A stretch of DNA of 64,000 bases. Origin: Aphanomyces cochlioides. Its lineage: Eukaryota; Oomycota; Saprolegniomycetes; Saprolegniales; Verrucalvaceae. The notes beneath the pieces are model-generated. The model was not told where the DNA came from. It made no database searches and saw nothing but the letters and a program-made list of their open reading frames with translations. Shown here piece by piece: positions 41,536 to 50,755 of this stretch (within the stretch, counting starts at the first letter, position 1; the number at the start of each line of letters is the position of its first letter). The stretch is from contig JAHQRK010000022.1 of assembly GCA_019828595.1 (NCBI GenBank), positions 744,001-808,000 on the forward strand. The letters are read 5' to 3'. The position numbers and the translations under genes were made by a program.

Positions 41536-44500
41536 TGCCCCCCACGATACTTGTCGGGTAAAAGGCGGCGGATGTTGATCAGTTCGAGGTATTTTCCACG
41601 ATCAATTGTAGCAGTTCCGTTGGGGCGTGTGGAAACAACCTGAAATGGACCAATTGTGGCGGCTGCTGTTTTGCTGCGCTTGTCGTTGTCAGCCGTGAGA
41701 TCGCCAGGCTGAAAGGTGTGAGGGATGCGTTTGTTGTTTTCTCGACTGTTGTCCTTCAATAGTTTTTGAACGTGGCGTTTGTGAGTGGTAATCCAGTCAG
41801 TGGTATGAGCAAAATCAAAGAGCATGTCGCGACCAAATGCTGCTTGTCCAGGGCTAGAATTGAGAGTTGAATGGAATGTAGCCCGAGTGGCAAAGACACA
41901 AGCAGAGCAAAATTCTTTCCATTCCTCTTCGGATGAAATGCTTGAGCTCACATTTTGTTCCCGATGACCAAGTGAATTCTCTCGATAATTGCATTGGCCG
42001 TGGGATTTTTCGTGGTTGTTGGGGCTCGGCGAATACCATAACTGTCCAGCATTTCCAAGAATTCCGTTTTGAATTCTGACCCCTGATCGAAGATGCATTT
42101 CAATGGACGAGAATAGCGACACAACCAAAGGCGATCAAGCAATTTGGCTGCTTCGAGACTACTTGGGGTGGATATTGGAGCCATTTCCAAAAGGCGCGTT
42201 GTCGTATCAATAATTGTCATTGCGCGAAATTGTTTTGGGCCAAATGGACCAAGCTCAACTTTGCTCAAAAGTAATATTCGTCAAGTATTCCGTTGGCCAA
42301 ACATGGAAAAGGACGTGGGCAGCTTTACAAAGAAGTGCCTGAGCTGCAAGCAAAAATACCCAACGAAGAAATATGGTCCCCCCCCCCCGAAAAATCCCTC
42401 CACTCATCCATGGCTTGAAATAGCAGTTGACCTCCAGGATGTAGCAACCCATCGTGATAAGTTGCAATGATGGGCTTGCGTAAAGGCTCTGGGACCAGAA
42501 TTTGGTTCTTGTCGGTCATTTTTAGCATGAAGCCACTAATTTCTTTAGACTTGGCATTTTCCAATGTGGTGTCCAGTTGCTGGAAATGATGAATTGTCTC
42601 GAGATCCAAGTTGAAGAGTTCACCACTTTGCAAATCAAACAAGCTCGCCATGACAATTTCATCCACATCATCTGCAACGGCAAGTCTCGATAGGGCGTCA
42701 GCAACAACGTTGTCTTCTCCTTTCAAGTAGATGATATTTGGGGAGTACTCTTCAATTTGCAAACGCCATCTCATGAGAGTCGAATCAGAGAACCGTTCGT
42801 GCGTGAAATTCAGATGATCAGTGTAGATGTTGATAACTCGTCCAAGGAGTATGTTCCTGAACTCCTTGAGAACTTCTTTGATTGCCAAGAGCTCTAGCTT
42901 GTTGGCAGCGTAATTTGATTGGGTTTGGTTGAGCTTTTTAGACCAAAAGGCTATTGGTCTTTTGTCTTGTGAGATAACAGCCCCAAGCTGGAATTTCGAA
43001 GCATCCGTGTTAACGTCGAATGGTTGATTGAAGTCTGGATAGGTGAGCATGGTTTCTTGAGCCACCATCTTCTTTATGGCAATGAATGCCGAATTGGCTT
43101 CGTCTGTTCAAGTGAATGGTTGCTTGTCAGAAGTCATTTTTGTCAATGGGGCGCACAGGTGAGCTCGACGTGGCCAAATATCTCTGTAGTAATTCACCAT
43201 ACCAATAAAGCGACGCAACTGCTTGCGATTTTGCGGTGGGTTGATTTTCAATATTGCGTCCACTTTGTTGGACATAGGGCAAATTCCATTTTGGGTAATG
43301 TGAAATCCCAAATAATCAAGTTCCATAGCACAGAAGAAGGACTTCTTTGCGTTGACAACAATGCCAAAGCGACTAAATCGTTCCATGACAATTGCAATGT
43401 GATCCATGTGCTCATCAAAGGTATCTGAAATCACCAACAGATCATCCAAATAACATTTCACAAATTCCAGGTCGCCAACAATAAGGTTCATGACGGCTTG
43501 GAATTCATCTGGAGCGCACGAGATGCCCATGGGAAGACGCAGATAGCGAAACTTACCAAATGGCAAGACAATAGCTGTGCAATTGCGACTTTCCTCAGCC
43601 AATGTTCTTCCGTAGTAACCCATAACGAGATCAAAAGCCGCCTTGAAGACTGGACGTTGCAATGATCGTATAATATCGTGAATCTTGGGCAATGGGAAAG
43701 GATGTCTCTCGATCATTTGATTGAGTCGCCGGAAATCGGCCACGAGGCGAACTGTATTGTTTCTTTGGAACTATGAAAGCCGGAGACGCCCAAGGCGACG
43801 CTCGGGTTGGCTCAAGAACACCAAGTTGCACCAATTTTTGTACCTCGCGCTTTGTTGCGTTCAAATGGATTTCTGAAATGGGGTAAAGTCGCGAAGCAAA
43901 TGGTCTTGAGCCTGGTTTCAATGGAATGACGTAAGGGTCCAAATCCATTGTGCCGATTTTTCCTCGATACTTGGAAAGTAAGGAGAGCAACCGCTGTTGC
44001 TCTCTTGGTTGGAGATGAGAAGGAACAAGTTGCTCAAGATTTGGTGGAGTGTCTTTAGCGTCCAAAATAGTTGGTCTAGCATGAAATGAGGCTGCTAGAG
44101 AGTTTATTTGATGCATGGGTATGCTGATGCCGTCCCACGCCAAGGTGCAGTTTGAAAAATCGATTGTGATACCTTGAGCAATCAAGAAGTCAAGGCCAAG
44201 GACAATAGGATACACCAAGGTAGTGGTCATTTTGAGAGGTTGAGTAAGCACACGTGTTGTTGAAAAATCAATCAATTTGAAGGGAATGTGGGCGGTGCCC
44301 AGGGTTGTCCCAATAGAATTGTCGATCATTCTGTATTTGGTGACGTCGTCGGTGTCTTGTAAGTGGGATGGTACGAGGTGTGCCATAATTGTGGATGACG
44401 TTGCTCCAGTGCCAATCAAGCCATGAATGGTCTTCTCCTCATCATTCAACAGCAACGAGACTTGAACATTCATGCAAGGTTGGTTGATTTTCCGATTTTG

Positions 44501-45652
44501 ATCCATGGCAGCCCCAGTTGGAGCTTGAGCATCGTTGACAATTGGCAATTCTTGCATCATAGCAGATTCGTCGTCAAATATCTCCTCGAATCGGCTAGTG
44601 ATTGTTCCCTTGCGTGCTTGGTGATTTGTAAAGCAAGATAAATCTTGCATAGCCGCTGCGCGATCGAGAATTTCTTCGTCCGAAAAGTTGTCGTGGACTT
44701 GGAACATCATCGAAGCTATGCTCTCGAGTATTTCTTCGTTCGAAAAGTTGCCCTCGACATCGTGCATCATAGCCGCTACGTTCTCTGTCGTCCGTTTATG
44801 AAACTTTGGCTTTGATTCTTGTTTCTTTTCGCCTTTTGAGTCAGCGTTTTTGGGGTTATCCATTCGACCGCACTCGGCTGATGTGTGATTGTCATGTTTG
44901 TATCCCTTGGAATGGCAGAAGCTGCAGTACGGCTTCTTCGAGGTTGAATTCCGCGAAGGGGAAGACTCCTTGCGTCCAGATTTCTTCTTCTTCTCTTCCT
45001 TTCGCTCGTTGTGATATTGTCCAGAGGCGGCTGACATTTTTGATTTGATCCACCGTAGATCTTCTTCGATTTCGAGGAAAACTGTCTCGACTTCAGACAG
45101 TCTGACATACCGTTGGTGGGAGTAGTTTCGGCGAAACTCAATTTGATAATCGGTTGGCATAGCTTCCTTGAAGAGCTGAATCGCTTCGTATTCGGCAAGT
45201 GGCCCTCCTTCTTGGTTCTGCAGCAACGAGATCATCCCCTTCCATCGTCCAAATTGAATGGCAAAGTTTGCGACTGATTGGTTTGGCATTTTGACGGTGC
45301 GTCGAAGCTTGCTAACCATCAAATCTCGAGTACCGAGCGGACAGTGAATAGTCAGCAATTGGTTGAGACCATGCTTCACGCGGTCGGACCAAGTCATTGG
45401 GTTTTGGGGCGATGGGGTTGATGCTGCAGTATAGCGATGCATATCCGCCATATTGAGGAGACTCTGGATGTCGTCATGAAAGTTTTCCATGTCTTCTTCG
45501 TCATCTAAGTTGTACCGCATCCAAGTGCTGTATTGGAATAGGTCATAAGCAAAGTTAAGGAAGGCTTCCCATGCGAGTGAACATGACTTCGTTGTTTTGA
45601 TTCATTGATATCTCCTCGTGAGATTTCGAATCCGTGCTTGAATTTGATCCAT
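41536..45652 (-). pseudogene. gag-pol: LTR-2 gag-pol, multiply disabled
   Basis: The ATG at 45652 is followed by TGA at 45602, then a long frame to about 43770: gag, a finger CSFCHSKGYKHDNH.SAEC, and a protease with GLIGTGATSS, where the catalytic Asp is Gly. A 1-bp shift near 43765 leads to RT (YLDDLLVIS active site). A TGA at 43108 replaces a Trp codon in QPFT-W-TDEA. RNase H (NTDASKFQLGAVIS) and the integrase HPG start follow. The integrase zinc-finger segment 42255-42430 is inverted. The core (AMTIIDTTTR, CIFDQGSEF, ANAIIERIH) then shifts frame near 41950, and a C-terminal region reaches the 3' LTR. It cannot make a working polyprotein. Confidence 0.88.
42255..42430 (+). other. Inverted 176-bp segment inside LTR-2 integrase
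   Basis: The surrounding element is sense on the minus strand, but here the integrase finger reads on the plus strand (RQVFRWPNMEKDVG, FTKKCLSCKQK, HPWLEIAV). Breakpoints lie at a short inverted pair, TCAACT (42255-42260) and AGTTGA (42425-42430). Flipping the segment rejoins LEIAV to ELGPFGPKQ in frame at one end. Confidence 0.82.
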
Positions 45653-45657
45653 CAAAA

Positions 45658-45942
45658 TGTCTGGACTCGACTTGAGATGTTGGTGGTAAATTGAGATATG
45701 AATTATCGATGTTAATCCTATCGAGAAAGGTGATGTTGAGTGCTTGAAGTGGAGTGCGTCAGCAGAATGGAACTTGAAGAAACGATCGTCATGAGGATGT
45801 GGAACCTTCAAACAATCGTCATGATGACGTGGAGCTTTCTCGATGATTCAGAACATCAATACTTCAACCGTGAACGTATGGATGGCATGCAAAGGGTATG
45901 AACGGCACGCAATTGGGATGAGATGACATACACGCCATGACA
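45658..45942 (-). repeat. LTR-2 5' LTR (right copy)
   Basis: 285 bp, TG...CA, followed by the AGGTC target duplication and then SDR A exon 2. Confidence 0.93.
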
Positions 45943-46283
45943 AGGTCCTCCAAACATGCCAGCGTTGTTGATCAGGACATGGAGAGAGCCATAGGTTGCT
46001 TTGACATGTTCAACTGCAGCCTCAAGTGAGCTCGCCTTGGTCACATCCAGCTCAATTGAGTGAACATTCGCGAAGTCGACGGAAGGATCCGATTGACGCA
46101 TCTTCTGGATGGCAGCAGCAATAATCGAGCGCGTTCCCAGCAGAATCACCGCGTCACGTCCCAACCTCTTGGCGAGAATGCGCGTGGCTTCATAGCCGAT
46201 GCCCTACGCCAAGTTAGACGACTAGTTCGGACGCGACGGCTCACTTTGTTTGCGCCGGTGACCAAGTACACAAGTTGACTCAT

Positions 46284-46842
46284 TTTGAGAATTCACATGA
46301 AGTCAAAGTATCGTTGTCAGGTCGTTCCAATACATTTCATGCATTTTTCGTCAAAAATGTCAAAATTCTCAAAAAAACAACCAATCAAATTACACTCCAA
46401 AACATATTTTTCAAAATATGATAATTTTCAGCCAATAATAGTATAGAAATTTATGGATTTTCAATATTTATTCACAAATTTGAAGTTGAGTTTTTCTGAA
46501 GGCCCAGAGACTGATGCCCTCTCGATGATATTTGAAGAGGTGCAGCATTGCTACTAGCTAGAAATGCAGCTCTATATCCATTGAGACTGTGAAGAATAGC
46601 CGCTCTGCATTCCTCCCTCAAATATCTACCAGCTCGCTTTGAACAGGGGGGTGCGGAGGAACTCCAGCATCGTGAACGAAACTAAATGTCATGTCTTATA
46701 CCGCGGAAATATGTTGATGTAAATATCTTGTCTATAAGAGCCACGAGGGATAAAATGGACGCTTAATAACTCCAAGAACACAGCAAACTGTTCTTGAATT
46801 GAATCATTCATTAAGCAGAGAATCCGTGACTGCCCAACTCTC
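46284..46842. promoter_or_regulatory. Spacer between SDR genes with CCAAT boxes
   Basis: Promoter of SDR A and 3' flank of SDR B (head-to-tail tandem on the minus strand). AACCAATCAAATTA at 46379 and CAGCCAATAATA at 46429 lie 100-150 bp upstream of the SDR A start. The rest shows no gene. Confidence 0.4.
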
Positions 46843-47746
46843 CTATGGCAGGATGAATGGGTACGCCGCGCCTTCGCGGTAAAATCCCCCGTTTTCAGTA
46901 AGCTCCGGGTGAAAGATTGGAAAGAGAATACGTTCCGCTCCCTCAGAAGGGGGCAGCGTGCCAGCAAATCCGTTCAAGTCGGTAGCACAATATCCAGGAC
47001 AGACCATGGTCGTTTTGACCTGAGGGTGATCGACCGCCCATTTGCGAGCCAAGGCCAATACCATGGTCTTGGAAACGCCGTAAGCGCCATACGTCTGGGC
47101 CATCTCTGGCCAGGTGTACTTGGATGGCTTGCCTTGAGCAGAGGCCAACCAAGCGGTGATGAGCGTCATGTCGAGAGCGTTAAAATCTTGAAAGATTGCT
47201 TGGAGGTCGGCAGTCATGGCTGAAAGTGACATGGAGCCAACCACGGAGCCGACGACGATATTGCTAGACTGACCAGGAACCTACAATACAGTCAGAAGAC
47301 AGAAATCGACGAAAGAGTTACAAGGAGGGGATGGAAGGCAGTGAGTGTGTCATACACGCCAAAGACATTCACGTTGAAGCACATTTCAGCGCCTTCGGAT
47401 TGCCCCCCGACACCAGCATTGTTGATCAGGCAATCAAGATTGCCAAACGAGGTCTTGACATGTTCGGCCGCAGCTTGAATCGATTCTTTCTTGGTGACAT
47501 CGATCTCGACCAAGTGAACATTTGCATAGTCAAACGACGGATTGGCTTGCTTCATCTTGGCGATGGCGGCTTTGCCATATTCAAGGGATCGGGTGCCAAG
47601 GAGGACGTCAGCATCATTGCCGAATCGCTCCGCGAGAATGCGAGCAGCTTCATAGCCAAGACCCTAACATACAGCGATGAGTCACGTGGTTGGATGGGCT
47701 GCAAGACCTTGTTGGCGCCGGTGATCAAGTACGTGAGTGGAGCCAT
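46843..47746 (-). CDS. Short-chain dehydrogenase B, intact
   Basis: Exons 47746-47708, 47663-47322 and 47280-46843, with GT-AG introns of 44 and 41 nt, give 272 residues, the normal classical-SDR length. The Rossmann cofactor loop is TGANK|GLG, split by intron 1. VEIDVTKKES is the adenine-ring Asp region. CLINNAGVGG is the NNAG motif. YGAYGVSKTMV is the catalytic Y-x3-K. PGYCATDLNGF is the P-G loop. Overall the pattern is closest to carbonyl-reductase-like SDRs (CBR1 type), which reduce carbonyls with NADPH. No signal or membrane segment; cytosolic. It lies upstream of the disrupted paralogue A in the same direction. It is presumably the only working copy of the pair. Confidence 0.88.
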
Positions 47747-48507
47747 TTGAGAGCAAATTGAAAAGTGAAAGAAGATCGATCTGCAATGACTCTTGACGAC
47801 TTTTGGTGGCGGAATGCACAACAGTTGTCGTCCACATCATGCAAGACCATCTGGTCAAGTTCAAAGTCAGCTCAAACTTCGAGAAATTCAAAGGTTTTTC
47901 GACTTCGAAGGGACCAAGATGCCTTGTAGATGCCTTGTCCGACTGAATTCGTCGTTGACTTCACTGGCATCGTAATCAGCGTGACTTTGTAATCGAATTG
48001 TATCGTCGACCTCGTGCCTGTCGTTTTGTGACATCGTAATCAGGGTGACTTCGTAATCGAGTTACATCGTTGACCTCGTAATCCATGTCGGAGGATGCAT
48101 CAATGTCCACAAATTCACCATGAACCATCGATAATATCGATGAATCGATCAAAAGAAGCGAATAATATTCGCTTCGTTTAATATCTGCAAGATTGAAACT
48201 ACTCCGTAATCTTAAGAATTCGCAAGCCTGCAGGATGATTCCACCACAAAAATTTCAAACTCTACTTTGTGCTGTGGACTTTGCTGTGCACAACCAAGGG
48301 GGGAAGTGTGACATCTTTCGTCTTCCAGTTAGCACGTCAAGTTTGCGGGGGAGCGCTCCATTTATGACTGGGGGCGTTGTGGGGGAATAGGGGGGATCAT
48401 GCCCTCTCTCCACTTCTATTTACATGTGCAGGAGTCTTGCAGATGGCGACGTTGTCTGTTGACAGGATGGAGGTTTCGAGTAAATAAATGTAGATATACA
48501 TTCAATG
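47747..48507. other. Spacer between SDR B and MFS transporter, with tandem repeat
   Basis: Contains the 64-bp imperfect tandem repeat (47968-48080) and two hairpins with the same AAT centre: CATCGAT-AAT-ATCGATG near 48128 and GAAGCGAAT-AAT-ATTCGCTTC near 48154. No gene supported. Confidence 0.5.
47968..48080. repeat. 64-bp imperfect tandem repeat
   Basis: CATCGTAATCAG followed by GTGACTT.GTAATCGA and GACCTCGT occurs at 47968 and again from 48032. The second unit is partial. Repeated words are TCGTAATC and TCGTTGAC. Confidence 0.7.
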
Positions 48508-50556
48508 TCAGTTCATGTCTGGACTGAGGACGGATATGGAGCTCATGCGGGCGGGGCTCATGAGGAAGAAGGCATCGTTGGGAGCCATCGTCGCGGTGAT
48601 TTTGCGCTTCTCGACGAGATTTGGTCCCGCGGAACTTGTTCGGAACGGGATTTGGATCACTACTTTCGAGCATAGTGTGAGTTGGTACCCATGGAAGAAT
48701 CGATCCATGGTGTTGGTGCGGACAAAGATCATCATTGCTGCGCCGACGATGGCAAAGACAAACATAAACGTAAACTGGTCTTGGATACTGTTCTCCGTGT
48801 GCTGCATCGACGGCAATAAAAAGCCCACAACGACCGCCCCCACGGCACGACTTGTCAGGATCAAGCCATACATCGTGCCCGAGTTGTACACGCCAAACAT
48901 GTCCGACACCAAGCTGGGGATGACGCCAAAGCCGCCGCCGATGCAAAAACCAACGCCGTACCATAGCCACAAGTCCAAGTCCTTCCACGCATTCATGAGC
49001 AGGCCAAGCGTGACGGCTTGGACGGCGACCATGATGAAGAAGATCATCTTGCGGGCGTACGCTGGGTTGGCATAAAAGATGCGAATGACCAAGTCGGAAA
49101 GCAGCGGCGCCACGACGACTCCGATTGACGTGGTAATGGTCATGCGGTTGAGAAAGTCCGTGGCATCTTTGGGTTGCTTGTGGAGAACCATGACCGCCGT
49201 GTCGTTGACTTGGGGGAGGAAGAGCACGGTGGGAGTCAAGTTGGCAGCAAAGACGATAAAGAGCCAAAAGAAGTCGGTCGAGAAGATGCACTGGACAAGC
49301 GTGAGTGCCTTGACTTGCTGAAAGTACTCCTTGTCCGTGCTGAGGATCGTATGTCTCGGCTCCAACGCGGCGTAGTTGACGAGCGTCATGCCAACATTCA
49401 AGAACTCATCTTGGACAAGCATGTGATTAGGAGCGGCGCTGGCTGGAATGCTGTGGATATCATGGCCATTGACTGTAAATGTCGGTGGTGGTGTGCGAAG
49501 AACCATGGCCGAGAGGATCAAAATGACAAGCGAAACACTGGCTATGGTCAATGTGAGCGCCACTGTGTAATGTTGAGGTTACCAGTGAGGGCAAACAAGT
49601 AGTTGAGCGATCCTGGACCATTGGATCCGCTGGGCGAAGTCAGGAGCATGTTGTCGTACAAGGTGTTCCAGAGGGCAGTGCCTAGGCCCATTCCAGCGAC
49701 GCAGATACCAGTGACGAAGCCACGCCAGTCTGGAAACCACTTCAAGAGCGTCGACATGGACGAAATCAAGAGAATGCCGTGGCCAACGCCGGCCAAGACA
49801 CCAAACCTAGTGACAGAATCAGCGATTGTGGTGCGTTGGAGCAACTTACCCGACGTAGAGCAACGCGAGGGACTTTACTGTGATGGCGACCTGGGCAAGA
49901 ACCAAACCGAGACAGAAGAACACACAGCCAAGAGTCATGCCAGTACGAGGACCCTTACGCTCTAGAAATGGCCCCTCGAGGGCGCCAGCGACACCAAGAC
50001 TGAGCGTCGAGATCAAATAGACGTGGATCGAGTTGGTTTCAACGCCAAAGAACCCGTCAATGGATGGCGCCATCGTGTTGAAAGAATAGATGCAGCCGAT
50101 GATCCCTTGCGTCAAGAGCGTGAGGAGGGCGAGATACCACCGTTGAAAGAAGAGGGGCCTTGACGACCAGAAGCGACCGCGTCGAAGCCCAACGACAAAA
50201 AGCCACTGCTCGGCATCAAGCTCGTTGCTCGTCTTGGGTGGAATCGCCACGCGCCAGTACTCGCCGAGCCAGGAGCAAATTCCCCGTCGTTGTGGGACGG
50301 CATGGGCTGGGTCGGTTGGCCAGCTCGACGTGCAAAAGTCTCGCATGTTGTTGCGGCTGGACTGCATGTGGTGGTCTGTCTGGCCAAGAGGCAAAATATT
50401 CTTCGCTGGGGATCGCTCAGTGGTCGAGTTCTTGTACATGACGCAACCAGCAGCCCAGATTTCAAGGACTGTCGACTGAATTGATACTGCGACACAGATC
50501 AGATCCGTCAACTGCATCTCCAACGTTCCATCGTCGATTGGCTTGGCCATGTGCAT
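48508..50556 (-). CDS. OFA-like MFS transporter, paralogue with three exons
   Basis: Exons 50556-49850, 49806-49583 and 49541-48508, with introns of 43 and 41 nt, give 654 codons at most. About 12 membrane segments start at GIIGCIYSFNT. The G-P-F-L-E-R-x-G-P-R loop and LLKWFPDWRGFVTG with AGMGLGTALW match the oxalate/formate-antiporter (OFA) branch of MFS, in which K-W-F-P-D-x-R-G is characteristic. A large soluble loop (TFTVNGHDIHSIP ...) separates the halves. Homology with the 56016 gene begins near residue 105, so the true start may be the Met at 50367 or 50346 rather than 50556. The substrate is probably a monocarboxylate-type anion by family only. The ORF at 48416-49291 is a shadow. Confidence 0.78.
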
Positions 50557-50632
50557 TGGCCAGAGTACCTAATGCGTCGACTATGTTCTGTCCTACGTCG
50601 AAACACTGCACCAACTATTGCCCATGTGATGT

Positions 50633-50755
50633 AGAATATTCGAATTAAAATTCTATTTTTAGATTATTTGCATAGAATATTCGAATTAATAGATTCTTTT
50701 TGACCATTTTACATGGAATATTCGAATATAACATCTATTTTTAGACCATGTTGGG
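50633..50755. repeat. Three 41-bp tandem repeats upstream of the MFS gene
   Basis: AGAATATTCGAATTA starts at 50633 and 50674, and GGAATATTCGAATAT at 50715. Each is followed by a TCTATTTTTAGA-like block. The core AATATTCGAAT is near-palindromic. It lies 80-200 bp before the first possible ATG of the MFS gene. Confidence 0.75.

Larger units (their letters stand above)
41250..45942 (-). mobile_element. LTR-2: young but coding-defective Ty3/gypsy element
   Basis: 4,693 bp with 285-bp LTRs at 41250-41534 and 45658-45942. They look identical by eye except for the very last base of the left copy. The 5-bp target duplication AGGTC is at 41245-41249 and 45943-45947. It inserted on the minus strand in exon 2 of SDR A. 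Only five bases separate the 5' LTR from the gag ATG. A GTGGGGGGCAA purine run precedes the 3' LTR. Gag-pol reads gag, zinc finger, protease, RT, RNase H, integrase but carries several defects, including a 176-bp inversion. Confidence 0.92.
40543..46283 (-). pseudogene. Short-chain dehydrogenase A, split by LTR-2
   Basis: Exon 1 is 46283-46245. Exon 2 is 46203-45943 and resumes at 41244-41167 on the other side of LTR-2. Exon 3 is 41123-40543. Introns are 41 and 43 nt, at the same positions as in SDR B. The motifs are TGANK|GIG (cofactor loop split by intron 1), NNAG, and YGTSK (catalytic Tyr and Lys), then PGWCATDL. Removing LTR-2 and one AGGTC copy restores frame exactly across exon 2. Exon 3 also carries an apparent 1-bp deletion near 41065 that gives TGA and shifts the frame, and the C-terminus reads about 35 residues past the end of SDR B. 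Likely an NADP(H)-dependent carbonyl reductase-like enzyme originally; now dead. Confidence 0.88.

Noticed and set aside
48416..49291. 291-codon minus-strand ORF rich in His and Arg
   Set aside because: Frame shadow of the OFA-like transporter on the same strand; the paralogue at 56144-56851 has an equivalent shadow.
49542..49582. A 20-nt intron in the OFA-like gene
   Set aside because: An alternative acceptor gives a normal 41-nt intron and matches the splice position of the paralogue.
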